Shown piece by piece: positions 47,601 through 60,360 of a DNA stretch of 64,000 nt. The notes under the pieces were generated by a model. That model was not told the origin of the DNA. It searched no databases and was given only the letters and a program-made list of their open reading frames with translations. A program made the translations under genes and the position numbers. The stretch's first letter is position 1; each line of letters starts with the position of its first letter. Origin of the DNA: Aquila chrysaetos chrysaetos (Eukaryota; Chordata; Aves; Accipitriformes; Accipitridae); contig NC_044011.1 in the NCBI RefSeq assembly GCF_900496995.4, positions 14,974,041 through 15,038,040 on the forward strand. Direction: 5' to 3'.

Positions 47601-50248
47601 AACATGCAAAGGGAAATAGTGTCAACATATTGTGTCTACGTACATTTAAAGTCTAACTAGAGGAACTTTTCTTACAACTAGCAATATGATGTTCTGAAAA
47701 TGCCTTCCAGCAGGAAATGAGATCTAAACGTAGAATCTAAAAACCTCAGCAAATTTGAAATGGAGCAAGTTCAACTTGTATCAAGCATTTGATTTCGTTG
47801 TTTGTGATAACTGAGGTTGGACTCAGTGAAGTAATCTATTTCCTCTTCTCATCTATGAAACAGAAGGCTATTTTGTGAACATCTCCATGAGATCATCAAG
47901 TGGAAAATCACAATGTTTTCTTCCTCAGCACTGACCCTTTCACTTGCCTGGAAAACACTCTTTCATTGTGATGTCCAAGTGCTTATTCTTCTTTCTATCC
48001 ATCCTGAAATGTCATATAACAGTGGATACTATAAACAGATACAATACTCTATGAAACACATACTCCAGACAGCTATGAGACTTGAGGTTAAGCAAGTTCA
48101 GGTAACACAATCTCCTCTCTGCTGTTTTGGAGTAGAGCAACAGTGAGAACTGCCAGTTGGTGGTCCTGAGGATTCCTAAGGATTAAACTTTTTTCATTCA
48201 CCTACAGAACCTTTCTACAAGCAAAGTCTACACTGTTTTTTCTCCATAGCCTTATATTTCTTTCCCATATTTAAAAATTTTATTAGACAACATTTAGCCT
48301 TTGGGTTAGTTCAGAAAGGAGCATCACTTTTATGCACTGCTGTCACCCCCACACAGCTTTTTTTCCTTTACCAACCCAGAAGCGAACACCTTTTTTTCCA
48401 CATTTCAAGTGGTAGCAGATTGAGAAAGTAAACAAACAAGTAATCCTTGAAATGCAGTTTGCGACCCTAGGAAAATACTGCAGTGAAGTTACCCTACCTT
48501 CCCCAGGATATCCAGCTTCAATTGTATCTTTAATTTCACTACAGAGACCAGCAATTTGCAAAGCTGATTCTTGGCTGAAGTAGATGCTGAGAAGTAGATA
48601 ATGAAGTTACAGAAATAGGATTTGGTCCTCCTCTTTCACAGCATAATATTTTTAACGTAATTTTGTATATGAACAACTGGTAGCAGTACGAGCAGGGAAG
48701 ATAACATGACCTCAGTGGAAGATCAAACATGGAAAAGAACGTAAGATCACTAACGGAAGAATAAAGAGGGATGAAATACTTGAGAAGGTGGTCAACATAC
48801 TGGCATTCTGAGATGCGGTGGATAGTGATATAGCCTCTGACTGATAAAAATACTGGTTGCCATACACAGAAGGTGGGTGGGGTTTTTTTAATTATTATTA
48901 TAACCATGGCTTGCAGTGTTATCAAATCAAATCATCATCAAGTTTCCAAGCATGGCATCCTCCCAGGATAAGATTCACCTCTATTTCTCCCCTTTGGAGT
49001 TCAAATTAAACCACTCACACTTCTACAGAATATCACTGCACACTGTCACTGTGTTGGGATCACCACAAGGACACAGCAGAAGACAGAAGTACCAGTCTCT
49101 GTGCCCAGAATAAGTACCATAAGAAGTGGTTGTAACAAACTGTGGGATGCCTCCATAGGGATGCTAGTAAAAAATCTCAGGTATCTACTTTGTTGATAGC
49201 AATGTTAAGTCCTGCCCAGCACTTTATTGTCTCAGAAACTCCACTCATTAGTGACGCCTGTGTGTTATAAGTTATTATCCCTATGTAAATTTCATATAGA
49301 ATATTAATAAATAATTCTGCACAGCCATGTAGCAAATCAGCTGGGGAGTCAGCAAAAACTCTGAGCAAATTCTTGAGTCTCAGTCCCACACTCAGGTTAA
49401 AAGAGCAAAATGCCAGTTTGTACACTTCAGAAATTAATTATCCCCTAAACATTCTGGCACTCCTCTTCCCACGCATTTCTTTCTTCTCTGCAGAAACAAG
49501 TCAGGAGAGCATCTAACTCATCTCCAGTGAGGCACCAGAAAGGTTTTTTTGCCAATAAATAACTAACAGGAACACAACAGAACAACAGTCCTTCCCAGCA
49601 ATATGCTTCGAGGTAAAACTGCACTGGGCAGTGAAGTGGAACAGGAAAGAGAAAATATAGTAAATCTTCTTAGGAGTAACATTAGTTGTAATGCCAAAAA
49701 CTGGTTGACTTAACATTTTTCTGCCCATTGCAGTGTTGACAATTTGGTTCTAGCACTGCATAAAGGCTTTGTGTGCTATAAACCAACCAATTTTAACTTC
49801 ACATGTACAGCTCATGCATCTTTGCGTGCAAAGTGATTCTCAAACAAGCTGCAAAATAAAACTAAGTTAGAAGGTTGCTAAAAAAGTCATTTTCAAGCAT
49901 GTGCAAAATTTGCAAGGTCTAATAGGTGTCAGTTTTGCCTCTGGGAACAGACAATTCAAACAAACACAAACCACAAACCCCAAAGGAAAAACAATTGCAA
50001 TAACTCGTTCAGGCTACATCTCTTGGTGCCTTACCTTTCTTGGAAAGGTCAATCAGCTCCTGGTGGATTCGATGTCAAAGCCAGCAGAAGGCTCTATAAG
50101 TGACACAGTAAGTACCACTTGCCTTGATATTTAAACACTTCTTTGCCTCATGCCCTCTCAGCATTGAGTCGGGTACAGGCAGCCCAAGGACACTCTACTT
50201 TGGTTCTCCCCATGCCGTCATGCACCTGATAAGCGTGTTGTATTTTAC

Positions 50249-50411
50249 CTGCTGTTCATTTAGCTTCCTTTGTATCTCCTCAGAGTCACAAGTTTCATAG
50301 ACGATAGGTTTGGACAGCTCTGACTCAATGTGGGCAAGCCAAGATCTCAGGCTACTCATGTTTTTATCCAGCTGCTGCACTGCAACGAGGGTCTCCTTCA
50401 ACTTCTTTACC
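50249..50411 (-). CDS. SYNE1: SYNE1 exon: first half of spectrin repeat 69, shared by giant and alpha-2 isoforms
   Basis: A 163-nt exon: one base completing Arg, then 54 codons to a phase 0 end. It begins VKKLKETLVAVQQLDKNMSS and ends EIQRKLNEQQ. It is the first exon common to giant nesprin-1 (joined from 57554) and nesprin-1 alpha-2 (joined from 54856); both upstream exons end in the same phase with AG, restoring the same Arg. Acceptor TCTTTACAG, donor CAG/GTAAAA. Confidence 0.96.
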
Positions 50412-50877
50412 CTGTAAAGAAAAAGAAACAGCAGCATAAGAACACACTGAAGGAGAATTTCCACAGCATGTGTTTCAGGAAGTTTTCAGAGAAACTTAAG
50501 TTAGATGGCAAGTTCTGTTCTGAAGTCTTCCTTTATTATGTTACAGAAGTATCTTATATGTGCAAATGGTCCTGCATTCACACGGTCTGGTTAAGAAAAA
50601 TTAAGAGCTTGCTAATGCCAGACAACATTTTCAAAGCTTCTGTACCTTTACCAGTTGAGTTAAACATTTGTTAAGAAAGGAATTTTTTTTTTTTTTTTAA
50701 TGAACTCACACACACCAAAACCCCAAAACAATCTAAGTAATTTAGTTCTGTATTTGACCAACAGATGACAAAAGTTCTTAGACTACAAATAACTTATCCA
50801 TTTAACCAGTACTGGTGTTGGAGTGCAGAGTGAACAGGTCTTTTTCACTCAGGTGATTTCTAAACATTGAACTACAT

Positions 50878-51053
50878 ATCATAGAATGGTTTGGGTTGGA
50901 AGGGACCTTTAAAGGTCATCTAGTCCAACCCCCCTGCCATGGGCAGGGACATCTTCAACTAGATCAGGTTGCTCGAAGCCCCGTCCAACCTGTCCTTGAA
51001 TGTTTCCAGGGACAGGGCACCTACCACCTCTCTGGGCAACCTGTGCCAGTGTG
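50878..51053 (-). mobile_element. CR1 LINE 3' end
   Basis: A well-preserved CR1 tail: ATCATAGAATGGTTTGGGTT at the left, then GTCCAACCCCCCTGCCATGG, then CTCTCTGGGCAACCTGTGCC. The left edge is the reverse complement of the CR1 3' terminus, so the element is on the - strand, the same sense as SYNE1. It is severely 5'-truncated (about 176 bp). Its low divergence compared with the copy at 10129 suggests a younger insertion. Confidence 0.93.
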
Positions 51054-52843
51054 ATGGCTTGTCCTTGAATAAATACGTTTTAGAGAGAGAAATCCAGCTG
51101 AGAACTTAGTGAGAATTCCTGAATCCCAAGGGCTGCTTTAAGTTGTTCTTGGTCTTAATGGACTACTTCAGATTTAAATAGATGAAATTGGAATGTAACT
51201 GCATGGTGATTTCTAAGTAGTATTTTTCTTGAGACCCTGACCCTGCAACAGCAATGGCCAGGAAAAATTAAATAGTGGTGTTTTGCATTTTTTTTTTTAT
51301 TCAAGGGAACATTAAGCTTAGAGAGTGAGAAAAATTTGATGAAACCTTCATCCTATCTTGATATTTTTTCCTTCAGACTGTTTCAATTGCAAAAATGTCT
51401 GTCAGTAATTCCCTCTTTCCTGTCCCCATGTTACAAAACATACATTAGTGGATTCTGAAATTGTTTCTAAGCTTTCTTCTTTTTTTTTTTCCCCTTTATG
51501 TAGTAATACAAACAATTTTGAGTAACATTCCCTTTTATGCTTCTATTGCTCTTCCACTTAAGCGTTTCAATATCAGAAAGCTTTAAGAGATGAGTGCAGC
51601 TGGCAATAGACTGACTAAACTGGGTTGAAAAATACAAGATTGCCAGATTCGTCAAACAAACAAAATGTCACCCGACTATCCTATAATTTAAACAGGGCAA
51701 TTCATATTTTTTCCATAGTACTAACCAGCAAATTTATCAAGTGTTTCCATATTTAAAGCAGCAGTTGCAGCTGACCATTAAGACTCTAATATGGCTGTCC
51801 TTTTCTTACCGCAGAGAAATGCAGAGATCTTAACATCAACTTAAAAGTTAAATCTTTCAAATTTTTGTCTCTTTCTAGCCCTCTTTTTAGATCACAGATG
51901 GCCAAACTGTGGCTCTTTAGCACCAAACATGCTTAAGAACAGTATCTTCCTTGCCAGAGTCTCATGACCGACAGCTGAAGGGCTGTGATCTGAAAAAAAT
52001 CTCAGTAATTGGAAAAAATCTGCGTAACCTGAAAATCTGGCCATGAAGGGACTGAAATGAACACAATCATGCTGAAAGACTGCTCCAGTCCCCATCATCA
52101 GGTTATCCTGAAACACAGCTATATATTTAGCTTTGGAGAGGTACTAGGAGAACAACCAATGTTTGGGGGACCATCTCCTTGTCACCTATGATCATACATA
52201 CAGTGCTTTGTGGGTTTGAACCAACTGAAATTTGCTCATAGGGTGAGCAAGAAGGTTGGCTATCAGTCTTCTGGAACTCACATACAGCTTTTCTGTCTCT
52301 GATATTAATTAAGAGGAGTGAAACCATGCCCATTTTCTGCTTAGATTTTCAAGGCTGGATACCGCTGATCCTTTGCAGGCACACTGGAGTAGCAAAGGGA
52401 ACAACGAGTCATGTCAGCCCTATGTAGAAGTAATGTCACTCTATCATTTGCAAGCCCAAGCTGTGGACCAGGCTTTTCTTGTTTGCAACTGTATAGTACC
52501 CTAACCTTGGTGCAGGATTTTATGTACATTTTGCCTGCAACATTTGATAAAGGGCCTGTCATTTAGAAAGTGCCCTGCTTGCCTCAGGCAGACTGCATGG
52601 GAGTACATCCCTGCCAGAGCAAAATACAACCCCAGCCCAAATAGAGCTATTTTCAGTCAAATGACCTAAGTTACTCAAGAGAGAAAGAGAAAAAAAGCAC
52701 AACATACTAAAAGAACACTCCAACTAAAACCAAAACCTACTGCTAAACCTGCCCTCCCATCAAAATGTTGCAATTCAGTCCCTGCACCTAAATTCCAAAA
52801 GTTAAAAAAAAAAAAAAAAGAAAAATTAAAAAAAAGGACAACT

Positions 52844-52881
52844 CCCTGCCCCTCACTACATTCCCTGCCCCTCGCTACATT
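52844..52881 (+). repeat. 19-bp tandem duplication
   Basis: Two adjacent 19-bp units, CCCTGCCCCTCACTACATT and a copy with one A-to-G change. A local slippage duplication in the intron next to A-rich tracts. Confidence 0.9.
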
Positions 52882-54530
52882 TACTGTTAACACTGTTCTT
52901 TTTTGTACTGAGTCTAACATAACAGGTTTGTTGCCCATGGTACAAATAGAAGCAAATGAACAAGTGCTTCTTGGAGTATGCTGGGTTTACTTTTTTTGAC
53001 TGAACTGCAATACAGTGTTGTGCCTTTAGCCACTCTGCAAACATATCTGTGAACAAATAATAGATGTAATCCATCATGTCTAAGAGTTTTCCTTCAGAAT
53101 TTTAGCAGGCAAGATGCCTACGCTCTTCACCTCACTGAATACTGTGACTGTGTACAAATAATTACATAATATGTGTCCAACAGAAATACCTCTCTTTTAA
53201 AAATATAACAGCTCAAAATCTTATCTTTCCATGCTAATGGCAGGGCCTGAAAGCTAATGAAACTAAAAGCTCTGCTTAGAGACAAAGGTCAAATTATAAA
53301 CCATTCAAGTATGTGGGATCCCTAGTCAACTGTAATTTTGACCTTTTGAGATTTCATTTACAAGATTATGTTTAAACAGTTAATTAGTCTAATAATCACT
53401 TCATGCTTTTGTGGCAGCACTATGCATGTTTCTGCAAGCGAATTGAGATAACTTCTCTCCCTGATAATGAAGATTCCCCATTGAAATCAAAGGTTTGGAC
53501 CCATGACATGGTTGTTTTAAAGGTTGTTTTTATATAACACACACACATCAGTCTTGTTAACATTTTACAAATACTTACGACTCTCAGAAAGGAAAATACT
53601 GCAGAATTCAATTGTTTGTTTTTATGGTTTATTGATGAAAACTCATGTGAAAATTTGAATGGGCTTATGATGTTTACGTTTACGTGTTCCAATTACTGTA
53701 TCTCAGTTTCCCCAAGAAAGTAAAAACTTTTAAATGTCTATTTTACATTAAGAAAAGGCAGTGGGAGAACAACTTGGAGCTGAAATTAAGCATAAATACC
53801 ATTAATTCAACTAGTACTAAATTAAACAGCCTTAGATTCCACTTAAACCTAAACAGGAAACAACCCTGTAAATACATAATGCATCATATAGAAGTCATGG
53901 CCACTGTGTTAGTCATTTAGACAGCTGGTTACTAATATTAAACTTTAAAAGCAACATGAAAAAGGTCAGTAAGAGCATGTTAGCTAAATCTGTACAAAGC
54001 CAGTAGAAAGCAGAAAAGTTTTGTTTTGTTTTGTTTTAAATCTACTTGGAACTGGAGACAAAGTTTCAAGAAACACTCTATGAAATAGTGAAAAATATTA
54101 CACTATTAAAATCAGGCTTTTAAAAATAATCTTTTATGATTAAAAAAGATTTATTGTCCAAAGTACAGTACTACTGAGTACCAGGACACTAGTACCTCCA
54201 GTTATACTTGCTCTTCAGATCACAGTTTCCCTTTCAAAGAGTAAATTTCTAGAACTCTGAACAACAGCAAAACCTCTGGAAAAGATAATGTGAAGAGCGA
54301 AAAAGAGAAGCTGAATAAAAAATCCAAGATGGTGTAGGCTGAGTTCAAGTATTACATGCAGTTACAAAACAGTCATTAATATATACAGGACACACCAGCT
54401 TCAATAAGTTAAGTCTGAAATACTTTCTTTACAGGCTCTCTCCTTCTCTGCCTTTCACTTGTAGCCATGCCCCTTTGATGACACAAACAGTGAGCAGACA
54501 AATGCAAAGTCTGCTTTCTCGCATGTGTGT

Positions 54531-54580
54531 ACATGTTCTTGTATTTAAAAACAGCACATGTTCTTGTATTTAAAAACAGC
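54531..54580 (+). repeat. Perfect 25-bp tandem duplication
   Basis: Units 54531-54555 and 54556-54580 are identical, beginning ACATGTTCTTGTATTT and ending AAAAACAGC. They lie about 275 bp from the donor of the alpha-2 first exon, on its intronic side. Confidence 0.95.
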
Positions 54581-54855
54581 AGTAAAAACAGTCTACAGTT
54601 TCTTTCAGACAGCCAAGAGATTTTACTCGTACTTAGTCTGCATCAGTAACAAAAAATTATTCTGGGATCCAAAAATACCAGCTGTAAAACAAAGTATGCT
54701 GTTATCACTGTCAACTATTTTTAAACTGAGCAAACCCCAGTAATTTCTAGCTAAGGTAGTGATTTCTACATATCAATATTTCTATTAGTTTCCCAGCAAG
54801 CCAAGACTTCAGAAAGAACCATATAAATCAAAAGCAAACAAAAATAGCTGCCTGC

Positions 54856-54947
54856 CTTGTGATATCACAATTACAGTCTGGGAGATCTGAATCCACACTG
54901 CCGTCCTCCGCCATCCTCACAGCATGCAAGTCCTCTGCCACCACCAT
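54856..54947 (-). CDS. SYNE1: Alternative first coding exon of nesprin-1 alpha-2
   Basis: Starts at the ATG of MVVAEDLHAVRMAEDGSVDS and ends NCDIT plus two bases of Arg: 30 codons and 2 nt. Human nesprin-1 alpha-2, as I recall it, has the same start with few changes (for example HAL for HAV). It lies between the exons at 57554 and 50411, where an internal promoter is expected, and its end phase matches the exon at 50411. Upstream in-frame Met codons exist, but homology fixes the start at 54947. The apparent donor is AAG/GCAGGC, a GC rather than GT site. The product, a muscle-enriched short LINC protein, would have 974 residues with DV23. Confidence 0.9.
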
Positions 54948-55080
54948 GAAATTTTCCAGCATTAAAAAGAAGAACTTCCACTCCAAAAGCCTGCAAACAC
55001 TGTGCTTTGGGCGGGGGGAGGAAAGGGGACACACTTCTCTTTGCTGGTGAGTACTGTACAGAAAACGTTGCATGCCAAAC
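54948..55080 (-). promoter_or_regulatory. SYNE1: Probable 5'UTR and promoter side of nesprin-1 alpha-2
   Basis: Directly upstream of the alpha-2 ATG on the - strand. It includes a G-rich/C-rich block (GGGCGGGGGGAGGAAAGGGG on the + strand, 55009-55028), an Sp1/KLF-type site that stands out in an AT-rich intron. I see no clear TATA box. The transcription start and the muscle-specific elements cannot be assigned by eye. Confidence 0.4.
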
Positions 55081-57553
55081 AAATGTTAGCAGCCGTTGCT
55101 TGATAACATGAGACTGAATGGTGACAAGTGGTCATGTTTCTAAATAAAACTTGCATTCATCAACATGTGCCAGACTTGATCTCCAAGAATGTGGACCGTG
55201 AGTGCTAGGGGAGGGGATGAAAACACATACAACAAAGCCTTCTTTGCAAAGCCCGAGCAGTTGCAGCAATAGCACTGCTTCCTGGCTGTAAACATCTGTA
55301 ATGTTTTTTGCACCAGGCTGACATATTAGAAAAATTCATCTGAAAGGATGAAAGTGTTCTAGAAGGACAGAAAGAGAAGTCTCTGATGCAGAGACACAGC
55401 TACCTTTCTGTAGCTGTCTCTTCTGCAGTTACAGACCTCCTCAGAATGGAGAGGCAAATAAAAAAGGTGGGTAAGAAAACAGATTGTGAGAGACAAAGAA
55501 AGAGGCTTTTACACGTGAATGGAGAAGTTCCATTGCGCAGCATAAAATCAGACTGGACGCGTATTGCCATACTATATTACTAAAGCATTTTCATAGAGCA
55601 CTTTCTACTCGTTCACAGCTGTAGGAAGCAAACCACTAAGAAAAATTCTCTAGGCAAGGGATGACTGTAGCTTTGCAGAAAAGCACGCAGGCTATAATAA
55701 TTTATTAATTCTGTCAGGGATCCAGAATATGAAAAGATGCATTTTATTCTCAACACCAGAACAATTAGTCTGCATTTACTAGCTGAGTGCAGCCAAAATC
55801 ATGTTCTATGATACATTCCAAACTCCAAAATATCGTAACAGGAACACACCCTGATATATAACAACATATTCTAAAGAGCTTCTGGAGCTTTCTAAAAATT
55901 ATCTTGGGGGTTGCAAACCCTTTTGTCCAGTGGGAATTAGACATCACAACAAGTACTTTGTACATACATTAATCAACAACTTGGGCTTTAACTGCTATCA
56001 GCCTAAGCTACAGCTGAACTAGCAAGATTTCCCCAACCTAGCATCAAACATCTCCACCATTTACTTCCCAACTTCAGCAATGCAACATTCAAACTTTGCA
56101 GTGGTTTTTTTTTCACTTCAGTAAGTACTAGAATGGAAAGGATTATATGTTTAATTGCATACTATAGTACTGAGCATGCTAGTTGAGAAGGCTAAGTTGA
56201 AATAAATAAATAAAATAAATACTGGAAATAAAAGTAAATAAATATTTTACATAATTTTGTTTAGAACTAGGATTTGACACCCTGCTTCTTGATAACAGAA
56301 TGAGAAAGTGTAAGTGTGCAACATTGCAGTTTGTATCTCCCCACCCCAAGAATGATACAGAATCCTGAACCCTTACCTGCCCCTATAGAGGGCCCTAAAC
56401 TCTAATACTGAACAGACAATACAGATCTTCTAAAGATATGTTTTGCATTTTCTGAATGCACTTTTCACTAGAAACTTCCTGAAGGTATTATTTGAACATT
56501 TGTCTGAGCAGGTGTTTCGAAAAAGAACACAAAAATACAGCAAATATACTTTATGTTCAACAACTAGTGATGTATCACATCCTCTGAAACCAGCAGGCTC
56601 CTCAACCGTAATGCACCACTTCCTGACTTAATTGGTCTGTAAGAAATATACAGTGTTCATTACTTTAAAATGAACCACTATAAAAGGAGCTGGAGCCATC
56701 AGAATGCTTCTGCTTGCATAAAATTTACTGCTCCCGTGCTTACAGATTTCAGAACAGGAATGCAGTAAAACCATATGAAAAATGAACGGATGAAGAAAGA
56801 CGAAACTAAGCAAGCCCTTTTGCTACTAACAGGACTAAAGTATTACTAATTCATATGTCCTTGCATCACAGAACTGTAAAACATGAAGTATATGTACATT
56901 TTATGAAGCGCAAAATTGTGACAAAATTATTGTCAGCAATGGGAGGGAGCATGTAGCATGACTCAACAGAAAGTATTGGAACAAATAAACCAGTTTCTTC
57001 ACATTTCAAACAACAATCCTGTCTTTCTTTAAGTTATGAAAATTGCTGTCATATTTTTGACCTTGAGTAAAAAGAATCTTTAATCCCAATGGGCATACAT
57101 CTACCTGCAGTTACTCTTCCCCGTCAGTGAAAAAATAATCAGGCAGAAAAACTAAGACTTTGTTTTGGAACTGCTCTTCTCGAAATCCAAAACTATAAAT
57201 GCACTCTTTTGATTCCTCTGCTAAGAATTTTTTAGAAAAACTACATTTTCACCCAGTTTTAAGCACTTATTTGAAGTAAAATGGTACTGGAGCAAGTCTC
57301 ACTAAATCTGACTGCAACTGATCTATGTCGTTCTAGCAGACAATGTTTTGAATTGACTCTTCTTGAAGAAATGATATCAAGTACTGTAAAGTAAAACAGG
57401 AAGTTGAATTTCACAGAAATGTGTTGATGGTTAAGAATAAACTCATTTCAAAGTTAGTGCTGAAAAGGCAGACAATAACAAGATTTTAAATTCATGACGA
57501 TCAGCATATTAATCTGTCCCATGCAGCACTTAGAAACAAAACAACTGTTTTAC

Positions 57554-57720
57554 CTGGCTGCAATAAGATCTAGAAGATGTTGCCACCTGTCATTAATCTT
57601 GCCGAGTTTATACTCAATCTCTAATGCCTTACTCTCATGGCTGGCTTTAGCAAGTCGCTCTCCCATTTGCTGGAGCTGGATTTTGTTCTTCTGAGCTACA
57701 GCAATTTCCTCTTGATAATC
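57554..57720 (-). CDS. SYNE1: SYNE1 exon: second half of spectrin repeat 68
   Basis: A 167-nt exon: 55 codons plus two bases of Arg. It begins DYQEEIAVAQKNKIQLQQMG and contains NDRWQHLLDLIAA, the helix C signature. Acceptor ATTGTCCAG, donor AG/GTAAAA. It is present only in isoforms starting upstream of the alpha-2 promoter. Confidence 0.96.
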
Positions 57721-58242
57721 CTGGACAATAAAGAGCAGTCAGAAGTCAGAGTACTTATTTTGAATACACTTTGCTCTGCACTACTAAAGGAACCATACAA
57801 AAATACAGTGAATGTTCTTTTTTTGGTGATTGGTACAGTGGAGAGACAACCTCTTAAATATTAGAGGTATAACCATGAACAACTTTATCAGAAGAATGGA
57901 AAAAAAAAAAACCAAACCCAAAACAAAACACAATGCCTTCTAAAATTGTAGCTGCTCTAGTTAAACTCACTACAGGCAATTCTGATTGGATATTTAATAA
58001 AGCATTCAGATGCCTTTGACTTTGCATTCACTTCATTTTCTGGTATCCTGGGAGGTCCTACCTCAGGAAAGACAGGAAAATGCTGCATAGCGAGAGAACA
58101 TAAACCACAGAGTCTTACTGGAATTTACAAATATCAGTGTAAGGCAAAACCTCCATTTCAGCTAATTCAGTATCCTCTTTGCAACACAAAACAAGTAAGC
58201 AGTTAAAGAACAGTATGTAAGTGTACATGCCCTGCACTATAC

Positions 58243-58401
58243 CTTTTTAAGTTTCTCAATCATTTCTTCTATGAGGATGTCGCCATTTTGAGAAACCTTA
58301 CTTTCCATTTGTGTCAGCCACTCACAGAGCTCCTTGTTCTTCTCACTGAAGACAGCCCACTCATTCAGTCTCTCACTAACTTGTTGTCGACGTAAGGAGA
58401 C
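58243..58401 (-). CDS. SYNE1: SYNE1 exon: first half of spectrin repeat 68
   Basis: A 159-nt exon, 53 codons, phase 0. It begins VSLRRQQVSERLNEWAVFSE and continues KNKELCEWLTQMESKVSQNG, ending IEKLKK. The acceptor is TGTTTTAAG, an AAG type. It directly follows the CHQ of the exon at 60361, which fixes that exon's donor. Confidence 0.96.
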
Positions 58402-60360
58402 CTTAAAACATTTGCGGAGAGTGAATAAAAACATAATAGTAGACGTATTTAAGAGATGCTTGAAACACTTTGTGCTTCGATGTGAACTCCTCTGGACATG
58501 CAAAAGTGTTCTAGCCACTTACTTGCCATTGAAACAAATTGGAGTTGTACTGCAAAAACTGTGTGTGACTCTCTGTGAGTTTAGAGGTAAGCGTTAATCT
58601 CAGGTTTCCTGTTAGCTACATCCTATGCGTAGACAGAGGCATCCAAGCGTTATGCTTAGTAGCCTGTCAATATCTTGTTTTATAATGCCTCTAACCCAAA
58701 CGTTTCATTAGAAGATAAAAAATAAATTTTCTTACAATTTTTGCTCACTTATACAATGTTATAAAGTATATTAATAGTTTCTTTTTAGTCTAAGAGATTA
58801 AATAAAAAAAGAAGATATAAATGCTTGACCAAAGCAAAAAAAATAGATATGTACATAGCATAGGCCAAACTCCAAAAGACTGTAATTTGTTCATAAGCAT
58901 GATTTGTAAGTAGAAAGCTAAATCAAAGATACGGTAAATTTTGCATAAACAATTTTCTGCATGAGTCCCAATACACTCATTTCATAGACAACTCTTTCTC
59001 CTGAATAGGCATGACACCTTGAGAGATCCAAAGGACTGAGGTGTGCCCTGACAAGAAAGAATAGGCTTAAAACATCAAGCAGGCAAATGCTGTAGTTCAT
59101 ACAGGAGGAAGGAAAACATTGCTATGTTTAAGAAATTGCTATAGCAGTGGTACCATCTCAGACTATGAATAGTAATAGACAAAGAAGGACATTGAAATCA
59201 AAATAGCAGCAGAGGGTGAGCAGCACAGTCATCTCTCCAGTGTCAGACCTTTGTACAACTACTTACTTCCTCCCCATTGTAATCTGCATTGTTTCTGAGT
59301 TTACATCAGCATTTCAGCTGAGAAGATGAAGACTGCATCTGCTTTTTCATAAACAGAAGTGATGCGTTCTTTAAGTACCTTGTTAGGTTTAACAGGGGCA
59401 TACACATGATCTCACATTTCCTTTTTGCGGTTCTAAACTTGACGGCAGCTTTCCGGAAATAAGCAAAAGTTGAACAGAGTGTTGCACTAGGTTACATCCT
59501 GAAACATTCAGTATGCACAAAACTAAGACAAAACTTCTTTACTTGGCTCCCTCCTTTACCATAAACATACATGCAGTGACTACACTGTAGTTTAGATGTA
59601 TCTACATTGACTCATTCAAATGCAACTAACTGATAACAAGTTCTGTGCTGTTAACTGTGAAGCATTTTTCCTACTTTGGGGATGTTTTTGAAGCCTTCAC
59701 AGGTAAATTACATGAGGTAATCATTTCAAAGTTAGTCCCAGTATATCTGGACTGCAATCTCTGCTGAACCACAAAAATAACATTAAGATAATCTGAAAAG
59801 CTGGGTGAGGGAGACCCCATTACCTGGATTTCTAAGTGCAAAATGGAGGCTAGAAACACACTAATAGCATGATGCACCCAAAAAATCAAACAGTACTCGT
59901 CAGCTCATTTCGCAGCCAAGCAAGTCACCATCAGACTAAGAGAAATGCAGACACCAATGTCTGAAGAAGCAGAAGCTATCAGCAGAACTGAGGGTACAAT
60001 ACAGTAATGTTGAGCGGGGAGGAGACATCCTTTCTGAGCACAGCTCCTCCACCAAAGCACAGTAAACTGTATTACTTTTGTGTTTTACCCAGCCAGCCAC
60101 AGCCCCACAGCACACAGTGTAACTTTTTTGTTGTTTTTTTCAAGGCTGCTTAAATATGACCTCATGGCCATGACAAAGTTCTAGAAACGCTAGCAGAAGG
60201 AAGCATTTCAATGGATGTTTTCCCTGATTCAGCAAGAGTTCAGGTCTGAATCTGAGTGTGCCTACATGCATCTTTTCTAAAAGCTGCCACTTGCACTCAA
60301 TTTTTCTCCCAACACTTCAGTAGCCTGCATACTCACACCAGTGCTCAGTACTCTACTTGC
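58402..60360 (-). other. SYNE1: SYNE1 GC-AG intron (2.0 kb)
   Basis: The donor reads CAG/GCAAGT, the canonical form of a GC-AG (U2-type) intron. The acceptor is AAG. The interior is AT-rich with no recognised repeat. A GT donor 24 nt into the intron provides an in-frame alternative. Confidence 0.85.

Larger units (their letters stand above)
45886..50248 (-). other. SYNE1: SYNE1 intron (4.4 kb) hosting a solo LTR
   Basis: The intron contains solo LTR copy 2 (46430-47015) and a possible ancient LINE remnant near 47400-47600. The rest is AT-rich without recognised features. Confidence 0.8.
50412..57553 (-). other. SYNE1: SYNE1 intron (7.1 kb) containing the alpha-2 first exon
   Basis: The longest intron here. 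It contains a CR1 tail (50878-51053), two small tandem duplications (52844-52881 and 54531-54580), and the alternative nesprin-1 alpha-2 first exon with its presumed promoter. The remainder is AT-rich with no further support for exons. Confidence 0.85.

Noticed and set aside
60277..60360. Reading-through of the exon at 60361 into CHQASRVLSTGVSM as the main product
   Set aside because: The human junction runs straight from CHQ into SLRRQQ, so the GC donor is preferred. The shorter extension to GGT/GTGAGT is kept only as an alternative isoform.
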